DNA from: Flavobacterium sp. MK4S-17
GTDB taxonomy: Bacteria > Bacteroidota > Bacteroidia > Flavobacteriales > Flavobacteriaceae
Reading direction: 5' to 3'
Length of the DNA stretch: 64,000 nt
Assembly: GCF_009848495.1 (NCBI RefSeq)
Contig: NZ_WWEP01000013.1
Span: 1-64,000 of the forward strand
Both the position numbers and the translations under genes were made by a program. The notes below the pieces were generated by a model. That model did not search any database, was not told the origin of the DNA, and saw only the letters and a program-made list of their open reading frames with translations. Positions 60,744-64,000 of the stretch are shown here, piece by piece; the stretch's first letter is position 1; the number at the start of each line of letters is the position of its first letter.

Positions 60744-61700
60744 ATGCGCAAAAACATCCTATTGCTGGCAGCAATAATTTTAATGGCCAACATAGCTGTT
60801 GCACAGCCTGTAAAAGATTATGGGCAGCTAAGTGTAAAAGGCACACAGCTTGTTGATAAAAATGGTAACCATATTATATTACGGGGCATGAGCTTTGGCT
60901 GGCATAACTTTTGGTCCAGGTTTTATAACAAGGAAGCCGTTATGTGGCTAAAAAAGGACTGGAATGTAAATATAGTGCGTGCAGCAATGGGTGTTGATGC
61001 TGACAAAAACTGCTATATAGAAAGCCCTGAATATTCTAAACAGAAAATAAAAGCTGTTGTTGATGGTGCCATTGCTGCAGGAATTTATGTGATTATCGAC
61101 TGGCACAGCCATAACATCCATTTAAAGGAAGCTAAAGAGTTTTTTAATGAAATGTCTGCTGCCTATGGCAAATACCCTAATGTAATTTATGAGGTATTTA
61201 ATGAGCCTGATGATGAAAGCTGGGAGGAAGTTAAAGCCTATAGCGAAGAAGTTATAAAGGTAATACGTAAAAACGACCCGGATAATATTATATTGGTTGG
61301 CTGCCCGCACTGGGACCAGGATATTAACCTGCCCGCCGCCGACCCTATAAAAGGCTATAAAAATTTAATGTACACAGTACATTTTTATGCCGCTACACAC
61401 AAGCAGGAACTGCGTGACCGCACTGATGCTGCCATTAAAAAAGGTTTACCGGTATTTATATCAGAATGTGCAGGTATGGAAGCTACAGGCGACGGACCGC
61501 TTGACCTGGCTGAATGGCAGAAATGGATTGACTGGATGGAAGCAAAAGGACTTAGCTGGATAACATGGTCTATAGCAGATAAGGATGAAACCTGCAGTGT
61601 ATTAAAAAAGCAGGCAGCATCTACAGGAGGATGGCAAAAAGAAGATTTAAAAGAAAGCGGAATACGCACACGTGAATATTTAAGGCAATTAAATCCTTAA
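60744..61700 (+). CDS. GH5 (subfamily 2-like) endo-beta-glucanase/mannanase
   Basis: A 318-residue secreted GH5 (signal peptide ANIAVA) with no extra binding domain. The acid/base is E154 in VFNEPDDESW and the nucleophile is E241 in VFISECAGMEA. The N-terminal VKGTQLVDKNGNHIILRGMS and HSHNIHL motifs fit GH5_2, a mostly cellulase subfamily. In a mannan locus it may cut glucomannan at glucose. It ends the operon before the terminator at 61748. Confidence 0.88.
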   Translation: MRKNILLLAAIILMANIAVAQPVKDYGQLSVKGTQLVDKNGNHIILRGMSFGWHNFWSRFYNKEAVMWLKKDWNVNIVRAAMGVDADKNCYIESPEYSKQKIKAVVDGAIAAGIYVIIDWHSHNIHLKEAKEFFNEMSAAYGKYPNVIYEVFNEPDDESWEEVKAYSEEVIKVIRKNDPDNIILVGCPHWDQDINLPAADPIKGYKNLMYTVHFYAATHKQELRDRTDAAIKKGLPVFISECAGMEATGDGPLDLAEWQKWIDWMEAKGLSWITWSIADKDETCSVLKKQAASTGGWQKEDLKESGIRTREYLRQLNP

Positions 61701-61747
61701 AGGACGAAGGATACATATACAGTTGAGTTAGTTTTGTGATTTAGGTT

Positions 61748-61772
61748 AAGCCTCCTGCCCTGCAGGGGGCTT
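61748..61772 (+). terminator. Terminator of the SusCD mannan operon
   Basis: AAGCCTCCTGC (61748-61758), loop CCT, GCAGGGGGCTT (61762-61772), followed by TATTTATT. A second hairpin, AGCTGCC/GGCAGCT (61790-61809), lacks a T-run. Confidence 0.8.
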
Positions 61773-61853
61773 ATTTATTATAAAACACAAGCTGCCCCTG
61801 AAGGCAGCTAGCACATCTATAAAAAATAATATTATTTAGTTGGAGTTAAAAGA

Positions 61854-61954
61854 AGGCGGGATTGTTGTTGTAAGACTTTAACAAATTAACGAGGTTCTTA
61901 GGGGTAAAAATAGCTTGGGGACTAATAAACTCCTGAAAACACTAAATCCCGCCT
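61854..61954. ncRNA. Candidate structured RNA of about 100 nt (6S-like shape)
   Basis: In the 432-bp gap 61701-62132, AGGCGGGATT (61854-61863) pairs perfectly with AATCCCGCCT (61945-61954). Inside, GTTCTTAGGGG pairs with CTCCTGAAAAC (one mismatch) as an apical stem, and TTGTT/AACAA may pair on the 5' side of an otherwise open bubble. A closing stem, large bubble and apical stem recall 6S RNA, and Flavobacteria have their own 6S-Flavo RNA; I cannot compare the sequence. Both strands end in a T-rich tract, so the strand is uncertain. No open frame of note is present. Confidence 0.4.
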
Positions 61955-62077
61955 ATCTTTTCATTTTTAGAGGGCTCTTCTTTTTACTTAATTGGAGGTT
62001 GGTTTGTTTTTATGAAGAACGTAATAGCATTATTGTGATACAAAGATGAGCAATAATCCACTACGCATATAGGTAGA

Positions 62078-62106
62078 AATTACCTGTTTTTAAAAAACAG
62101 GTAATT
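62078..62106. terminator. Bidirectional terminator before the NarL-type genes
   Basis: AATTACCTGTTTT (62078-62090) and AAAACAGGTAATT (62094-62106), a perfect 13-bp inverted repeat. It ends the minus-strand two-component transcript. Confidence 0.8.
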
Positions 62107-62132
62107 ATACGCTATAAATAAATTGTGCTTTT

Positions 62133-62810
62133 TTAATTGATAACAGGCAGTTCATCTACACGCATAATGCCATTTTGTATGGCATATATAACAAGCCCTG
62201 CTATATTTTTAGCCCCCGTTTTGGCAAACAGGCTGTTTTTGTGCCCTTCGGCAGTGCGTTGGGTAATAAAAAGCTCCTCTCCTATTTCTTTAGCGGTTTT
62301 TTGCTGGCATATCAGTTTTAAAACCTCTATTTCACGCTCGGATAAATCAGATTCCTCGTTTAAAGATGGTTTTGGTGACTTCCCCGAAATCTGTCCCCGT
62401 ATTATATCAAGCTGGTCTTCCTTAAAATAAAATCCAAATTTATTTACGGCCTGTATTACATTTACCAGCTCTGACGGCATAACCCCTTTAGGCAGGAAAG
62501 CAGAAACCCCTGTTTTAAGCATAAAGCCTGTAAACATTTTCTGATAATGGGATGATACCACAATAACTTTAATTTCAGGATACTGTGCTTTCAGCTTTTG
62601 GGTAACTTCTATACCATCCATACCCTCCATTTTCAGGTCCAGCAATAAAACCTGCGGTTTTACGGCTGCTGTTTCAAGTTTTTTAAAAAGTTCATGTCCG
62701 CTTTGCGCTGTTATAACCACATTAATATCGCTCCTGGTTTGCAGGTAATCGTGTAAAAGGCCTACAATAAGTGCATCATCATCGGTTATTGCTACCTGTA
62801 TAATTTCCAT
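62133..62810 (-). CDS. NarL/LuxR-type response regulator
   Basis: A 225-residue regulator. The receiver domain (about 5-120) has the phosphoryl-acceptor D58 in LLLDLKMEGMDG and K108-area VSAFLPKG. The LuxR/GerE helix-turn-helix (about 155-215) has SEREIEVLKLICQQKTAKEI and ITQRTAEGHKNSLFAKTG. It is the partner of the kinase 5 bp upstream in the operon. Targets are unknown; nearby mannan genes have an AraC regulator of their own. Confidence 0.93.
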   Translation of the reverse strand: MEIIQVAITDDDALIVGLLHDYLQTRSDINVVITAQSGHELFKKLETAAVKPQVLLLDLKMEGMDGIEVTQKLKAQYPEIKVIVVSSHYQKMFTGFMLKTGVSAFLPKGVMPSELVNVIQAVNKFGFYFKEDQLDIIRGQISGKSPKPSLNEESDLSEREIEVLKLICQQKTAKEIGEELFITQRTAEGHKNSLFAKTGAKNIAGLVIYAIQNGIMRVDELPVIN

Positions 62811-62815
62811 AAGCT

Positions 62816-63568
62816 TTAAATTGAAGTTCCTGAAAAAATTGCTGTTGTTCCTTTGCCTATCCCCGATTTTATTTTGTACCGGGCATTAATGTACTGTGCC
62901 CTTAACTCCAGGTTATGCATACCAAGCCCTTGTGCCAGCTTAGCTGTATCAAAACCACGGCCATTATCTTTAACACAAAGGGTAAAACTATTTTCGGTAT
63001 GCCGTAAATATACTGTAACTACTGTAGCCTGTGCATGTTTAATTATATTATTTAATAATTCCTGTACAAGGCGTACTACCTGTATTTTAACATGTGGCTC
63101 CGGGTTAGATGCAGTACGCACATCGCTATGCAATATAATCTCCATTCTTGCCCTCCACGGATCCAGCAGATTATCAATCAACTCCTCAATAGAAGTAAAC
63201 TCCAGCAGCGGTGGTGTAAGGTCATGCGATATACGCCTTGCTTCGGTAATGCTTTCCTCCAGCATTTTATCAAGGTCTTCCGTTTTCCCTACCTGGTTTT
63301 TCAGGCGCACAACCGTTAATTTGCCAATAAGCCCGTCATGCAGGTCGGCCGCTATGCGTGTCCGCTCCTTCTCTTGGGCCTGGAGGCTGGTTTCCAGTAG
63401 TTTTTTTTGATGTTCAATCTGCATTTGCGCCTCACGAAGGTTGGCCTCAGAAATCCGTTTATAACCCAGATGAATAATTTTTACCACAAAAAATACCAGC
63501 GTAAAAATAAGTAGTAAAATAATTGCAATCCATAATGCTATAATTTTGGGGTCCTGCCATTTCTCCAT
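62816..63568 (-). CDS. Sensor histidine kinase (HisKA_3 / NarL-type partner)
   Basis: A 250-residue kinase with one N-terminal membrane helix (about 9-30) and no periplasmic sensor domain of note. A coiled-coil segment follows (about 42-70), then the HisKA_3 dimerisation helix with H77 in AADLHDGLIGKLT and the HATPase domain with DNGRGFDTAKLAQGLGMHNL. The short input region suggests it senses through a partner, perhaps the membrane protein encoded upstream (63643). Confidence 0.92.
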   Translation of the reverse strand: MEKWQDPKIIALWIAIILLLIFTLVFFVVKIIHLGYKRISEANLREAQMQIEHQKKLLETSLQAQEKERTRIAADLHDGLIGKLTVVRLKNQVGKTEDLDKMLEESITEARRISHDLTPPLLEFTSIEELIDNLLDPWRARMEIILHSDVRTASNPEPHVKIQVVRLVQELLNNIIKHAQATVVTVYLRHTENSFTLCVKDNGRGFDTAKLAQGLGMHNLELRAQYINARYKIKSGIGKGTTAIFSGTSI

Positions 63569-63592
63569 AAAACCTCATGCTGATTTATATAC

Positions 63593-63600
63593 CAAAAGTA
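63593..63600 (-). promoter_or_regulatory. -7 box of the two-component operon
   Basis: TACTTTTG on the minus strand, a perfect TAnnTTTG box, 24 bp before the kinase ATG (63568). Confidence 0.6.
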
Positions 63601-63628
63601 AAACTTTAATTAAAATATGCATAAAAAA

Positions 63629-63651
63629 ACAGCCTGATTAAATCAGGCTGT
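63629..63651. terminator. Hairpin terminator overlapping the upstream gene's stop
   Basis: ACAGCCTGAT (63629-63638) and ATCAGGCTGT (63642-63651) with a T-run on the minus strand. The 63643 gene's TGA (63643-63645) lies in the stem. It ends the partial membrane-protein gene before the kinase promoter. Confidence 0.75.
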
Positions 63652-64000
63652 ATTACTTATTCTCTTACTATTCTGTATTATCAAAAAAGTTAAATAAATA
63701 TAAAAGATAGATATCATTAAAATATTAGCACTCCAAAAATAGAATTTAACTCCTGTCGATTCATTTATAAGAAAATTAAATGGTAAAAAAATAATAGTAT
63801 TTAAGGTAAAGAATATTAATATTACCGCATTTAATTTAAAATATTTCCAATGATTATTTTTTGTTTTATTTATACTTTCAAGGAAATATGAAAATGCTAA
63901 AAGGATTATTATAAAATTATCTACAACTTTTGAATACGGCTGAAAGGATTTTACATTTGTTTCGGAAACTATATAGTTAACAATCTCATAAAATATATAA
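63643..64000 (-). CDS. Partial multi-helix membrane protein (C-terminal part)
   Basis: The minus strand has an open frame of 119 codons (YIFYEIVNYIVSETNVKSFQ entering from the edge, ending RISNTA, stop 63643). It is rich in Phe, Ile, Leu and Tyr, with at least three membrane segments (VVDNFIIILLAFSYFLES, AVILIFFTLNTIIFLPFNFL, SANILMISIFYIYLTFLII). The start lies outside the window. Its position next to a sensor-poor kinase resembles Bacteroidetes membrane proteins encoded with such kinases; the function is unknown. Confidence 0.7.
   Translation of the reverse strand, partial: YIFYEIVNYIVSETNVKSFQPYSKVVDNFIIILLAFSYFLESINKTKNNHWKYFKLNAVILIFFTLNTIIFLPFNFLINESTGVKFYFWSANILMISIFYIYLTFLIIQNSKRISNTA

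Noticed and set aside
61790-61809. AGCTGCC/GGCAGCT hairpin as a second functional terminator
   Set aside because: No T-run follows on the plus strand and there is no gene ending there on the minus strand.
1-64000. CRISPR arrays, insertion sequences, toxin-antitoxin or defence genes
   Set aside because: No regularly spaced repeats, transposase motifs, Cas proteins or recognisable defence domains were found on either strand.

Overview
The window is chromosomal DNA of a Flavobacteriaceae bacterium, most likely Flavobacterium or a close relative. The evidence is AT-rich DNA, promoters with the Bacteroidetes -7 box TAnnTTTG, almost no Shine-Dalgarno sequences, SusC/SusD pairs, a type IX secretion C-terminal domain, many short lipoproteins and the order tRNA-Thr, hpf, xerC, rpsU. 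No insertion sequence, CRISPR array or prophage was seen.

Layout. 1-7.3 kb: housekeeping (partial tRNA-Thr, hpf, xerC, rpsU, acyl-CoA dehydrogenase, a helix-hairpin-helix protein, a PspC-like protein, DUF2851, exonuclease, cystathionine beta-synthase). 7.3-16.8 kb: a porin, then a minus-strand cluster of secreted S8 protease, SusC, SusD and a lipoprotein. 16.9-20.1 kb: rnhB, lipB, lysS. 20.2-23.6 kb: a likely copper-linked operon (small Cys/His protein, MbnP lipoprotein, di-heme MauG/MbnH-type protein, outer-membrane protein). 23.6-28.3 kb: small secreted proteins, hemL, a LysM glucosaminidase and a D-cysteine desulfhydrase-like enzyme. 28.4-36.4 kb: a stress-type island of small or accessory genes (YciE-type DUF892, SDR, FAD/Rieske oxidoreductase, KTSC-like, SemiSWEET, MgtC, VOC, SRPBCC, secreted charged proteins). 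36.6-61.7 kb: beta-mannan utilisation genes, interrupted at 41.3-44.2 kb by a decayed patch, a tiny zinc-ribbon gene, a retropepsin-like protease and an AIM24 protein. 61.7-64 kb: a possible structured RNA, a NarL-type two-component pair and a partial membrane-protein gene.

How the genes work together. The mannan locus has a minus-strand catabolic operon (GH26, Na+/sugar symporter, GH130, AGE-family epimerase, GH26, GH5_7), an AraC regulator, and a plus-strand SusC-SusD-glycan-binding protein-GH27-GH5 operon. An adjacent esterase-esterase-GH3 operon could remove acetyl groups and glucose. Together this predicts surface cutting of galacto(gluco)mannan, SusCD import, periplasmic debranching, symport of mannobiose, epimerisation to mannosylglucose and phosphorolysis.

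The most unusual signal is regulatory. Four promoters in the 28-36 kb island share GTTAAY-like direct repeats phased at about 10-11 bp, placed exactly 27 bp upstream of a TAnnTTTA box. This looks like the binding site of one OmpR/PhoB-type activator controlling the island.
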